Assembly (NCBI GenBank): GCA_015232795.1
Contig: JADFYX010000022.1
Coordinates: forward strand, 1 to 16,744
DNA length: 16,744 bases
Direction of reading: 5' to 3'
Source of the DNA: Magnetococcales bacterium
GTDB lineage: Bacteria > Pseudomonadota > Magnetococcia > Magnetococcales > JADFYX01
Program-made: the position numbers and the translations under genes
Notes under the pieces: generated by a model
Database searches by the model: none
Told to the model about the DNA's origin: nothing
The model's input: the letters and a program-made list of their open reading frames with translations, nothing else
In this document: in pieces, positions 1 through 7,370 of the stretch
How the letters are laid out: each line of letters begins with the position of its first letter
How positions within the stretch are numbered: position 1 is the first letter of the stretch

Positions 1-2
1 TT

Positions 3-416
3 GAGATTCAACTTATAAACCAAGAGCATCACCAAGATTGGGAAGATAACCCCAACCTATGGAGCAAACAGCACACATTTAAATCTAAAAAAGGTGTTAC
101 TATACGCAATGTCTGGCTGCAAGTTGGAGGAGAAAATATTCTTTTTGCCCACTCACAACTTGCCCTCAACAGCCTAACAGCTTCTACTCGCCATGATATT
201 AAAGAGGGTAGATTACCTCTTGGCTCTCTGTTATTGCAGAGTGAAAATGCTATTGAACGACAACTGCTGGAGATTACTCAAGCAGTTATACCGGAATTGG
301 CTAAAGATATTGGTAGCGATGAAGAGAGAGTTTTTTGGTGTCGTCGTTCGCTATTTTTAATTAACGGTGCTGTTAGTGCTAGAATTTTAGAAGTTTTTCT
401 TATTAATTTTGATTAA
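3..416 (+). CDS. ubiC: Chorismate lyase (chorismate-pyruvate lyase), 5' end outside window
   Basis: An open frame runs from the window edge to the TAA at 414-416, giving about 137 residues of a protein whose start lies upstream. UbiC cleaves chorismate to 4-hydroxybenzoate and pyruvate, the first committed ubiquinone step, in the cytoplasm. Family landmarks visible are VRNVWL, then ILFAHSQLAL (family: 'WLFARSVLP'-like), then LPLGSLL (family 'PLGEvL'), then the C-terminal block FWCRRSLFLINGA followed by ILEVFL, matching the family 'WgRRS.F...G.PLL.tE.FLP' with the conserved Glu. The ubiA gene follows 85 bases downstream, the classical ubiCA order, which strongly supports the call. The C-terminus is short, ending five residues after that Glu. 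The sequence is divergent, so the call rests on motif spacing plus the neighbour. Confidence 0.8.
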   Translation, partial: EIQLINQEHHQDWEDNPNLWSKQHTFKSKKGVTIRNVWLQVGGENILFAHSQLALNSLTASTRHDIKEGRLPLGSLLLQSENAIERQLLEITQAVIPELAKDIGSDEERVFWCRRSLFLINGAVSARILEVFLINFD

Positions 417-444
417 TAGGCTATACTGAGAGCTTGTGTTGGGT

Positions 445-460
445 TTGGGGCAATCCCCAA
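445..460. repeat. Small hairpin in the ubiC-ubiA gap
   Basis: TTGGGG (445-450), loop CAAT, CCCCAA (455-460) form a perfect 6-bp stem, preceded by GGG to give GGGTTTGGGGCAATCCCC. Closely related G-rich blocks occur at 9019-9030 and, on the other strand, at 6259-6277. This may be a copy of a dispersed hairpin repeat. It lies just upstream of ubiA and might also affect its translation. Confidence 0.4.
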
Positions 461-501
461 GAATTCAGTATAATCATTTTCTCTATTTCAAAAATCTCTT
501 T

Positions 502-1377
502 ATGAACCACTGGATCGACAATCTCCCATCTCCCCTCTTTCGAGAATCCCTGCGCCTTATGCGGGTTGATAAACCGATTGGTACTTGGTTATTGATGTGG
601 CCTTCTCTCTGGGCGTTGGTGGCAGCAAAACCCGGTGCACCAGACTGGTATCTGTTGGGGGTTTTTGCAATTGGGGCTTTTGTAATGCGTTCTGCCGGGT
701 GTGTGGTTAACGATATTGCCGACCGTAAATTTGACTCTCACGTAACCAGAACCAAAGACCGCCCTTTGGCTGCCAAGCGAATTTCTCTTAGCAGTGCTTT
801 ATGGCTGTTGCTGTTGCTGTTGGTTATTGCCCTGATATTGGCACTGCAACTCAATTTTTTTGCTTTAAAACTCTGTTTTGCCGGAGCGTTTTTGGCGGTT
901 ACCTATCCATTTACCAAACGTTTCATCCATCTACCACAGTTTTATATGGGTACCGCTTTTGGCTGGGGGGTTATAATTGCCTGGGCTGCTGTCACAGAGA
1001 CCATAAGCCCTGAAGCCTGGATAATATTTGCAGCTACCCTCACTTGGGCAGCAGCTTATGATACCATTTATGCCATGATGGACAGAAAAGATGATCTGCA
1101 AATTGGCATTAAATCAACAGCAATACTTTTTGGTCGCTTCGATCTGTTAGCAGTTGGAATTTTATATCTGTTCACTTTGGCACTATTGGCCTGGGCAGGT
1201 TATCGTTTAGAGCTTTTAATCTTTTTTTATCTTGCTCTGGGGGCAGCTTTTGTGCAGATGAGTTGGCAAATTGGGGTTATTCGTGACTATCCAGAAGAAA
1301 AATTTTTAGCAACATTTCTCAGTAATAAATGGGTTGGTATCATCATTTTTTGTGGTTTTTTACTTGGGAGAACTTAA
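502..1377 (+). CDS. ubiA: 4-hydroxybenzoate polyprenyltransferase
   Basis: Integral inner-membrane enzyme that transfers a polyprenyl chain to 4-hydroxybenzoate, the second step of ubiquinone synthesis. Both Asp-rich prenyl-diphosphate/Mg2+ motifs are present: NDIADRKFD at residues 70-78 (N70, D71, D74, D78) and YDTIYAMMDRKDD at 186-198 (D187, D194, D197, D198). The N-terminal block RLMRVDKPIGTWLLMWP is typical of UbiA. About eight hydrophobic segments follow, and the length of 291 aa matches the usual ~290. I chose the ATG at 502 because homologues begin just before this block. A GTG at 436 would add 22 residues that run through the hairpin and look non-coding. No clear Shine-Dalgarno precedes 502. 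The gene follows ubiC and ends 4 bases before pilC. Confidence 0.95.
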   Translation: MNHWIDNLPSPLFRESLRLMRVDKPIGTWLLMWPSLWALVAAKPGAPDWYLLGVFAIGAFVMRSAGCVVNDIADRKFDSHVTRTKDRPLAAKRISLSSALWLLLLLLVIALILALQLNFFALKLCFAGAFLAVTYPFTKRFIHLPQFYMGTAFGWGVIIAWAAVTETISPEAWIIFAATLTWAAAYDTIYAMMDRKDDLQIGIKSTAILFGRFDLLAVGILYLFTLALLAWAGYRLELLIFFYLALGAAFVQMSWQIGVIRDYPEEKFLATFLSNKWVGIIIFCGFLLGRT

Positions 1378-1381
1378 GAAA

Positions 1382-2584
1382 GTGGAAATATATCAATGGA
1401 ATGCTGAGACCAGAGAGGGAGAGAAAAAAAAAGGCGAGATGGAGGCAGCGGATACTGGACAGGTATTGGCCCAACTCCGCAAAAGAGGCTTAAAAAACCC
1501 CAAAGCCAAGAAAAAACCCAAAGGTGGGGGGCTGTTTAAACCAACTAATGTTACTGAGATGGAAGTGGTTGTTTTTACCAGACAGTTGGCCACCATGGTT
1601 TCAGCGGGTCTGCCTCTTGTTACCTGCTTTGATCTTTCATCCAAGGGTGCAGAAAACCCCCTTATGCAGGAGATCACCCTTAGGGTTAAAAAAAATATTG
1701 AAGCTGGCACCTCTCTTACAGAAGCTTTAACCAAAGAGCCTAAAATGTTTGATGAGCTTTTTATCAATCTGGTAGAGGCTGGAGAACAGTCTGGTATTTT
1801 GGATAAGGTCTTGGATAGGTTGGCGATTTATAAAGAAAAATCCGCTATGCTCAAGGCTAAAATGAAATCTGCTATGACCTATCCCATTGCCGTTGTGGTT
1901 ATCGCATTTATCATAACTGGCATTCTGATGATCTTTGTGGTCCCGGCCTTTGCCGACCTTTTTAGCGGTTTTGGTGCCGAGCTACCCCTACCCACCCGGA
2001 TTGTGATTTCTATTTCAGAATGGACACAGGCCAACTGGTATCTGGTGATCATATTTATAATTGCAGCCAATCGTGGTTTCAAAACGGCATACAATAAAAG
2101 TGACGCTTTTCACTTTAAGATGGATAAAATTTCTCTGAATCTACCTGTTTTTGGTTTGATTTTGCGTAAAGGGGCCATCGCCCGTTTTGCCCGTACCTTT
2201 AGCACCATGATAGCTGCCGGAACTCCAATTTTGGATAGTCTGTCCAACGTTGCTAAAACTTCTGGCAACCGGGTGGTACAAAAAGCCATTATGGACTCGC
2301 GCGCCTCTATTTCTGAAGGCAAAACCCTTACTGAGCCCTTGGCGGATTCCGGTATTTTCCCCCCCATGGTAACTCAGATGATAAGTATTGGTGAATCCAC
2401 GGGTAATTTAGAGGTAATGCTGGAAAAAATTGCCGATTTTTATGAATCCGAAGTTGACCGGGCGGTGGATAATCTTACTGCTCTGCTAGAGCCAATTATT
2501 CTGGTTTTTCTTGGGGTGATAATTGGTGGCCTGGTGGTTGCAATGTATCTACCTATATTCCAGATGGGTCAGGTAGTGGGTTGA
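1382..2584 (+). CDS. pilC: Type IV pilus inner-membrane platform protein PilC (GspF family)
   Basis: PilC is the polytopic platform protein on which the PilB/PilT ATPases act during pilus extension and retraction. The 400-aa product has a soluble N-terminal region (YQWNAETREGEKKKGEMEA resembles the family start 'Y.a.d..G...kGe.eA'). Two T2SSF repeats follow: FTRQLATMVSAGLPL at about residues 65-79 and RFARTFSTMIAAGTPILDSL from about 268. Three hydrophobic segments are visible, around residues 165-190, 215-230 and near the C-terminus (IILVFLGVIIGGLVVAMYLP). The GTG at 1382 is preferred over the ATG at 1334. It follows GGGAG at 1366-1370 and gives the family-like N-terminus, whereas 1334 would overlap ubiA. 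No pilB, pilD or pilA is in the window. Confidence 0.93.
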   Translation: MEIYQWNAETREGEKKKGEMEAADTGQVLAQLRKRGLKNPKAKKKPKGGGLFKPTNVTEMEVVVFTRQLATMVSAGLPLVTCFDLSSKGAENPLMQEITLRVKKNIEAGTSLTEALTKEPKMFDELFINLVEAGEQSGILDKVLDRLAIYKEKSAMLKAKMKSAMTYPIAVVVIAFIITGILMIFVVPAFADLFSGFGAELPLPTRIVISISEWTQANWYLVIIFIIAANRGFKTAYNKSDAFHFKMDKISLNLPVFGLILRKGAIARFARTFSTMIAAGTPILDSLSNVAKTSGNRVVQKAIMDSRASISEGKTLTEPLADSGIFPPMVTQMISIGESTGNLEVMLEKIADFYESEVDRAVDNLTALLEPIILVFLGVIIGGLVVAMYLPIFQMGQVVG

Positions 2585-4170
2585 TGAAACTGCGTTATCT
2601 TACTCAGTTAAAGCAGTTAACACTATTACGCTTACTGATTTTGATATTTTTTGGTCTGGTTGTGCAAAATGGTTATCTGGGGGTTGGCTGGTCACAGTTT
2701 GTGCCATGGGATAACAATTTTATCTATCTTTTCTCCTCTATCTTGATAGCTCTCTCTCTATTTTATTTTATATGGCTTGAAAGCAGAAAACATATTGCGA
2801 CATTTACCAAGGTACAGTGCGCCTTGGACCCGGTTTTGATAACCATTTTAATTCTCACAACAGGAGGGCTGGAAAGCCCTTTTTATTTTCTTTTTGGGGT
2901 TGCTATTTTAAATACCGCATTTTTACTTGGTCAGCGACAAGCATTTATAATGGCGGGGATGATTCTCATCTGTTCTGTGGGTTTGGTAACACTGATTCCG
3001 GTTTTAAAGGTTTTTGCTTTCAAACCAGAATTAGACGCGATAAATCGACTGGTTTTCCAAGGTATAGCATTTATATTAACCGCGCTTTTGGCAGGAGCAT
3101 TGGCTAAAAGAATTGGGGGTATTAAACAAGCACTAAGAGAACAGACCGATAGCTTGACTAGCTTAACCTCCCTCCATCATCAAATAACCCACGCCATACC
3201 CCACGCTTTAATTTCTATAAATTCAGAGGGCTTAATCCGCGATGCTAACCCCAGTGCGGAGCAGATTTTGAATATCTCTGCCGTTGAAATAAGCAACCGC
3301 CCATTAAAACAATATTTTCCTGCTCTACAGTGGGCTGTAGATCATATAGATAGAGATGATATCTATTTGGAGTTTAAACATAACAGAAAAATTCTGGGTG
3401 TTAATATTTCAACCCTTATTGATCAGCAAAATTTAAGCGGTGGAGCTTTGCTGGTTATCAAAGATTTAACCACCATAAAAGAGTTGGAAACCAAGGTGGC
3501 AAACAGAGAGAAGCTATCTTTAACCGGGCAGATGGCAGCAGGTGTTGCCCATGAAATCCGTAATCCCCTGGCCTCTATTTTATCGGCCACCCAGATGTTT
3601 GGCGAGGAGACCCCACGCAACATAAAATTAAAGGGAATTATTATTGAAGAGGTAGAGCGACTGAACAAATTAACCACCAATTTTCTCCTCTACTCTCGCC
3701 CTACCTCCCCAACCCGGCAACAAGTCGATTTATTGGATTTTTTAGACAGAATTACCGAGCAGATAAAAATCGATCCTTGTTGGGGTACAAACAGGCAGTT
3801 AATTATATCCATTCCTCCACAAACCACTGTTTTATTTGATGCCGACCAACTACGGCAAATTTTTTGGAATCTACTAATAAATGCAGCCCAAGCTGCCCCT
3901 GATGGGGGTTTGATAACCATCATGCTTGATCCCAAAACTAGCAACTCTGAAGAAATTATCGTTGTGGTAGAAGATGATGGCCCAGGGTTGGATAACAAAA
4001 TAATTAGCAAAGTGTTGGAACCTTTTTTCACCACCCGCTCTGGGGGAACTGGCTTGGGACTGGCAGTAGTAAGTCAACTGACCCATATGAATGGCGGTGC
4101 CATCTCCTTGCAACCGGGGAAAAAAAAGGGTCTGCGTGTGTTAATAACCTTAGAGAAAGCTCATGGCTAG
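2584..4170 (+). CDS. pilS: Sensor histidine kinase PilS (type IV pilus regulation)
   Basis: Membrane-bound sensor kinase of the PilS-PilR two-component system that controls pilin transcription. The 528-aa protein begins with about six hydrophobic segments (residues ~10-180). A linker and a PAS-like domain follow (about 205-300, LISINSEGLIRDANPSAEQI). Then come HisKA with phospho-acceptor His323 in VAHEIRNPLASI, and HATPase with N-box NLLINAAQAA (from 429), G1 DDGPGLD (464) and F/G2 boxes PFFTTRSGGTGLGL (480-493). All catalytic boxes are intact. The ATG at 2584 overlaps the pilC TGA by one base; a TTG three bases earlier is possible. The gene overlaps pilR by 8 bases, implying translational coupling. 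The specific name PilS rests on the topology and on pilC and pilR as neighbours. Confidence 0.9.
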   Translation: MKLRYLTQLKQLTLLRLLILIFFGLVVQNGYLGVGWSQFVPWDNNFIYLFSSILIALSLFYFIWLESRKHIATFTKVQCALDPVLITILILTTGGLESPFYFLFGVAILNTAFLLGQRQAFIMAGMILICSVGLVTLIPVLKVFAFKPELDAINRLVFQGIAFILTALLAGALAKRIGGIKQALREQTDSLTSLTSLHHQITHAIPHALISINSEGLIRDANPSAEQILNISAVEISNRPLKQYFPALQWAVDHIDRDDIYLEFKHNRKILGVNISTLIDQQNLSGGALLVIKDLTTIKELETKVANREKLSLTGQMAAGVAHEIRNPLASILSATQMFGEETPRNIKLKGIIIEEVERLNKLTTNFLLYSRPTSPTRQQVDLLDFLDRITEQIKIDPCWGTNRQLIISIPPQTTVLFDADQLRQIFWNLLINAAQAAPDGGLITIMLDPKTSNSEEIIVVVEDDGPGLDNKIISKVLEPFFTTRSGGTGLGLAVVSQLTHMNGGAISLQPGKKKGLRVLITLEKAHG

Positions 4171-5551
4171 AATACTTCTTTGTGATGATGAAAAAAACCT
4201 CCGGGATCTCCTATCATTGGCACTAGAAGAGGGGGGCCACCAAACCCAAGAGGCTGCCAACGGTAGCCAAGCCTTAAAACTGTTGGAGGAAGACAGTTGG
4301 GATCTATTTATAACCGATTTAAAACTACCTGATATATCTGGCTTAGAACTACTGCGCCGGGCAAAAAAGTTGGCAAGCTCTCGGCCGGTAATATTAATAA
4401 CCGCCCATGCCTCCGCCACCACAGCGGTGACAGCCATGAAAGAGGGGGCTTTTGATTATCTGGAAAAACCTTTCTCAATTGAAGATTTAAACCTTATTGT
4501 CACCCGCTCGCTAGAACAAGGTGCTCTGGCTAAAGAGAATGTGCAGTTAAAAAAAGAGTTAAAAGCCCAACAAGAGCACCGGGAGATTATCGCCAACAGC
4601 GAGGCCATGCGCAAGGTTTTAGAGCTAGCTAGACGTGTGGCAAGAACCGATGCCTCGGTATTGGTAACGGGAGAATCCGGCACAGGAAAAGAGTTGATTG
4701 CCCGTTTTGTTCACAACAACAGCAAACGGGCAAAGGGTCCGTTTATAGCCATAAACTGTGCTGCCATTCCTGAGAATTTAATCGAGAGTGAACTGTTTGG
4801 CCATGCCAAAGGGGCATTTTCTGGGGCTGTAAACAGTCGCAAAGGGGTGTTTATAGAGGCCCAAGGAGGAACCCTGCTTCTTGATGAAATTGGCGAGATG
4901 CCCTTAAACATCCAGGCGACATTGTTGCGAGTATTGCAAGAGCGCGTTATCCGCCCGGTGGGAGGAACAGGAGATACTCCAGTAGATGTTAGAGTTATCA
5001 CCACCACCAACCGGGATTTAACCGTAGAGATAGCAGAAAAACGGTTTCGTGAAGATCTCTACTACCGTATTAATGTAGTAAATTTCCAACTTCCCTCCCT
5101 ACGTAACCGCCGGGAGGATATTCCCCTGCTTGTTGCCAGATTTGTCGATACATTTGCTAAACGTTATGATCTACCCATTAAAGGGGTGTCGTCTCAGGTG
5201 ATGGATTGCCTTAGCGAAAATCCACTGTCTGGCAACATAAGAGAGCTACAAAATATTATTGAGGGGGCAGTCTCCTTAACCCCTGGTGATACAGTTGAAA
5301 TAACGGCTCTACCAGAACACATACGCAAAGCAAAACCCCCAATCCAAAGCAACTCCCAAGCCCGGTTTCAATTACCAGCAGAGGGGATGAACCTGGAGAA
5401 ATATTTGCTGGATATAGAACTAAAAGCCATTAACCAAGCCTTGGAGCTGGCAAATGGAAATAAAACCAAAGCAGCGGATATTTTAGGGATGAGCTTTCGT
5501 TCGTTTCGCTATCGGTTGAAAAAGTTGGAATTGGGGGATGAGGGTGGTTAG
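4163..5551 (+). CDS. pilR: Sigma-54-dependent response regulator PilR (NtrC family)
   Basis: Cytoplasmic transcription activator, probably phosphorylated by the adjacent PilS and acting with RNA polymerase-sigma54 on pilus genes. The 462-aa protein has a receiver domain (D8/D9, phospho-acceptor D52 in FITDLKLPD, T80, K102 in LEKPF). An AAA+ domain follows, with Walker A GESGTGKE (170-177), ESELFGHAKGAFSGA containing the sigma54-contact loop (217-222), and Walker B GGTLLLDEI (236-244). A Fis-type HTH ends the protein (NKTKAADILGMSFRSFRYRL, 433-452). The sigma54 loop reads GAFSGA instead of the usual GAFTGA, and the usual 'WPGNVREL' reads PLSGNIREL; both are mild deviations. The ATG lies inside the pilS 3' end. 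It is the last gene of the plus-strand run. Confidence 0.92.
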   Translation: MARILLCDDEKNLRDLLSLALEEGGHQTQEAANGSQALKLLEEDSWDLFITDLKLPDISGLELLRRAKKLASSRPVILITAHASATTAVTAMKEGAFDYLEKPFSIEDLNLIVTRSLEQGALAKENVQLKKELKAQQEHREIIANSEAMRKVLELARRVARTDASVLVTGESGTGKELIARFVHNNSKRAKGPFIAINCAAIPENLIESELFGHAKGAFSGAVNSRKGVFIEAQGGTLLLDEIGEMPLNIQATLLRVLQERVIRPVGGTGDTPVDVRVITTTNRDLTVEIAEKRFREDLYYRINVVNFQLPSLRNRREDIPLLVARFVDTFAKRYDLPIKGVSSQVMDCLSENPLSGNIRELQNIIEGAVSLTPGDTVEITALPEHIRKAKPPIQSNSQARFQLPAEGMNLEKYLLDIELKAINQALELANGNKTKAADILGMSFRSFRYRLKKLELGDEGG

Positions 5552-5581
5552 TGCGAGAGTTCTAAGAAACAGCTATCTATT

Positions 5582-5731
5582 TTAAGCATCAATTCCACGC
5601 TTAGCGAAATATGCTTTTATCTCATCATCAGGAACAAAATCACCACGCTTGACAGCCTCAACCCCTTCTCGGATTTTTTCCTTTGCCCATTGATCATAGT
5701 CAGCCTTGTCTTGCTCGGCCTGTTTTCTCAT
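5582..5731 (-). CDS. Small antitoxin-like protein, orphan
   Basis: A 49-codon minus-strand ORF starts at ATG 5731-5729 and ends at TAA 5584-5582. The product is highly charged, with a YDQWAKEKIREGVEAV segment followed by KRGDFVPDDEIKAYFAKRGIDA. This resembles the C-terminal part of RelB/ParD-like or 'stability determinant' antitoxins ('YD.WfraKv..gl.d...grvvp.eEv'). The frame stays open for a further 27 codons upstream, with plausible coding content just before the ATG (PDKQAYAIDA), so it may be the remnant of a longer gene. No Shine-Dalgarno is evident. No toxin follows: the next sequence downstream on this strand is the pilR 3' end. Treat it as a possible orphan or decayed antitoxin; family assignment is tentative. 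Confidence 0.45.
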   Translation of the reverse strand: MRKQAEQDKADYDQWAKEKIREGVEAVKRGDFVPDDEIKAYFAKRGIDA

Positions 5732-5920
5732 GGCATCAATTGCATAGGCTTGCTTGTCGGGAACGTCATTCTGTATGCTGTTGAAAATAGTACAATACCA
5801 ATTAGAAAAACTATGCTACGTACAATGACCATGCACAACAACCGAATTATATCGTGGAATCATTATCAATATAAGGCAATTTTGGCATGAATCGACGGAC
5901 TAGAACAAACGATATAGACT

Positions 5921-6091
5921 CTATTTGTTGGAAAAAATGCCCTTAAGACAGCACAGGCTGTGTTTGAACAATCTGAATCAGTAAAACTGTCTAGTTGCGA
6001 CAGTCTGTGTGTTCTTGAGCTTTTGGAAAATCCGCCACCCCCAAATGCAAAATTATTGTTGGCTGCTCATATGCTTCCAAAAGATCAATGA
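5921..6091 (+). pseudogene. C-terminal remnant of a DUF1778 (TacA-type) antitoxin
   Basis: The frame that opens after a TAG at 5915-5917 and ends at TGA 6089-6091 encodes FVGKNALKTAQAVFEQ, then SESVKLSSCDSLCVLELL, then ENPPPPNAKLLLAAHMLP. This matches the C-terminal half of DUF1778 antitoxins ('dFv...Al..Aq.v.e....i.LS..d....l..LenPP.PN..L'). The ribbon-helix-helix N-terminus is missing and no start codon is in frame, so it cannot make a working antitoxin. A nearby ATG at 5887 (MNRRTRTNDI...) is in another frame and stops after 19 codons, which fits an internal deletion. An ATG at 6088 overlaps the stop as ATGA, the arrangement expected for the partner GNAT toxin. However, that frame ends after 31 codons inside the 6135-6184 inverted repeat and is not GNAT-like. 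Confidence 0.65.
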
Positions 6092-6134
6092 ACTTTGATT
6101 TGGCAGTTATTCCCACCCTTGGTTGTCAAAGAAC

Positions 6135-6184
6135 GTTAGAAAGGATAAAAAATTCAAACAGACGAATTTTTTATCCTTTCTAAC
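6135..6184. repeat. Perfect 21-bp inverted repeat with 8-nt spacer
   Basis: The left arm at 6135-6155 (begins GTTAGAAAGGATAAA, ends AATTC) and the right arm at 6164-6184 (begins GAATT, ends CCTTTCTAAC) are exact reverse complements, separated by AAACAGAC. It lies just after the broken antitoxin. No T-run follows the right arm outside the stem. It may be a strong hairpin terminator, the core of a MITE-like element, or a scar of a deletion. Nothing else in this window repeats the arm. Confidence 0.85.
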
Positions 6185-6194
6185 TTATAGGCTC

Positions 6195-6299
6195 GCCGGG
6201 ACTTTTTTTCTACGAAAAAAAGCCTTTTTAAATCCGGCTTTACGGCACAGGCAAAACCTTGGGCTTCGCCCAAACCCACCAGGGGAATGATTCCCCTGG
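6195..6299. repeat. Cluster of nested hairpins (dispersed-repeat-like block)
   Basis: Four inverted repeats are packed into 105 bases. GCCGG (6195-6199) pairs with CCGGC (6234-6238). CTTTTTTTC (6202-6210) pairs with GAAAAAAAG (6214-6222) over a TAC loop. TTGGGC (6259-6264) pairs with GCCCAA (6268-6273). CCAGGGGAAT (6279-6288) pairs with ATTCCCCTGG (6290-6299) around a single G. No ORF explains this conservation of symmetry. The G-rich TGGGTTTGGGC unit on the minus strand recurs in variant form at 441-460 and 9019-9030, suggesting a dispersed repeat family. Part of the block may terminate transcription from the epimerase gene. Confidence 0.6.
6214..6241 (-). terminator. Possible intrinsic terminator for the minus-strand epimerase gene
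   Basis: Read on the minus strand, AAAGCC, an 11-nt loop, and GGCTTT form a 6-bp stem followed directly by more T residues (GGCTTTTTTTC). It lies about 80 bases past the epimerase stop. The stem is short and the T-run is also part of another inverted repeat, so this is tentative. Confidence 0.35.
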
Positions 6300-6319
6300 A
6301 CCCCCGCTAATACAGGCTA

Positions 6320-7303
6320 CTAACTCAAATATTTGAACCATGCTGAAGTTGCTTCGGCTATGGTGTCTTGGTTCCATACCGGAGCATTTTTCCACGCATC
6401 AATGCGTTTTAACATCTCCCCTACCCCATCCTCAAAGGAGACCTTCGCCTTCCAACCAAGTTTTTCCTCAATTTTGGCAGTATCAGCAAAGGTTATCATC
6501 GGCTCTCCAGGACGTTTTGGTAATGGAGTTCTCTCACCACCCAGTAGCTCTAAAAGACGATTGATACTTTGATGTTCACCACTACCAATGTTCAAGGCAT
6601 CACCAACCAAATTAGACTTAGCAGCAGTTATAAAGGCATCGGCTACATCGGTAACATAGGTAAAATCTCTTGATTGCGTGCCATCACCAACTACGGTAAA
6701 TGGCTGTCCATTGATTTTTTGTGCTAAAAACACCCCAAAAACTGCACCATAAGCACCGGAAGTTCGCGAACGTGGCCCGTAGATATTAAACAGACGTAAA
6801 GACATGGCAGGAAGTTTATAGGTGTTGGCCCAGTGAAGTACCAACTCCTCCCCTAAATATTTGGTCAAGGCATAGGGGTATTGGGGCTGAATTGCGGAGG
6901 TCTCAGGAGTTGGATAAACATCCGGTATACCGTAACAAGAAGAGGATGCCGCATAGACCAACCTTTTGATGTTGTGCTTTCGGGATGACTCTAAAACATT
7001 TAAAGTACCCTGCACATTAACATTAAAATAATAGACAGGCTCCTCAATAGAGGGAACGATATCTGCCAATCCAGCCAGATGAAAAACCCAATCTACATTC
7101 TCAAAACAGGGTGATAATGCCTTAGCATCGCAAATATCAACCTTATGTACCTCAAGGTTTTTATTATCAATAAAATCCTGCAAATTCTCCATACGCCCAG
7201 TTGATAAATTATCAACCACCCGTACAGTATGCCCTGCCTTTAGCAAAGCCTCACATAAATGACTGCCTATAAATCCTGCACCACCAGTTACTAAAGAGAT
7301 CAT
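6320..7303 (-). CDS. NAD-dependent nucleotide-sugar epimerase/dehydratase (extended SDR, UDP-sugar 4-epimerase-like)
   Basis: The 327-aa cytosolic enzyme of the extended short-chain dehydrogenase family probably epimerises or dehydrates a UDP- or dTDP-activated sugar for surface glycans. It has the NAD-binding GGAGFIG (7-13), FHLAGLADI (74-82), the active-site stretch YAASSSCYG (117-125), catalytic YALTK (Tyr144, Lys148) and the substrate-domain block LFNIYGPRSR, then VVGDGTQSRDFTYV. These fit UDP-glucose or UDP-GlcNAc 4-epimerases (GalE/WbpP type) better than RmlB, but substrate cannot be decided. The start ATG at 7303-7301 gives the fold's first strand directly; upstream AAGAAAGAAG could serve as a weak ribosome site. 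It is transcribed away from the phosphatase gene across 67 bases. Confidence 0.88.
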   Translation of the reverse strand: MISLVTGGAGFIGSHLCEALLKAGHTVRVVDNLSTGRMENLQDFIDNKNLEVHKVDICDAKALSPCFENVDWVFHLAGLADIVPSIEEPVYYFNVNVQGTLNVLESSRKHNIKRLVYAASSSCYGIPDVYPTPETSAIQPQYPYALTKYLGEELVLHWANTYKLPAMSLRLFNIYGPRSRTSGAYGAVFGVFLAQKINGQPFTVVGDGTQSRDFTYVTDVADAFITAAKSNLVGDALNIGSGEHQSINRLLELLGGERTPLPKRPGEPMITFADTAKIEEKLGWKAKVSFEDGVGEMLKRIDAWKNAPVWNQDTIAEATSAWFKYLS

Positions 7304-7370
7304 GGTATTATCTTCTTTCTTTAAGGTATTATTAATATCAGACCCTCATACATTACCCTGGAAGAGATAA

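Noticed and set aside
436..501. GTG at 436 as the ubiA start
   Set aside because: It adds 22 residues encoded by hairpin sequence with no family similarity; the ATG at 502 matches the usual length.
5690..5890. Plus-strand 66-codon hydrophobic ORF
   Set aside because: It is antisense to the antitoxin-like ORF, the hydrophobic part is the complement of its charged codons, and the rest has no recognisable features or ribosome site.
6088..6183. 31-codon frame with ATGA overlap to the DUF1778 remnant, considered as a GNAT toxin
   Set aside because: Its residues do not resemble a GNAT N-terminus and it ends inside the inverted repeat; it could at most be a toxin scar.
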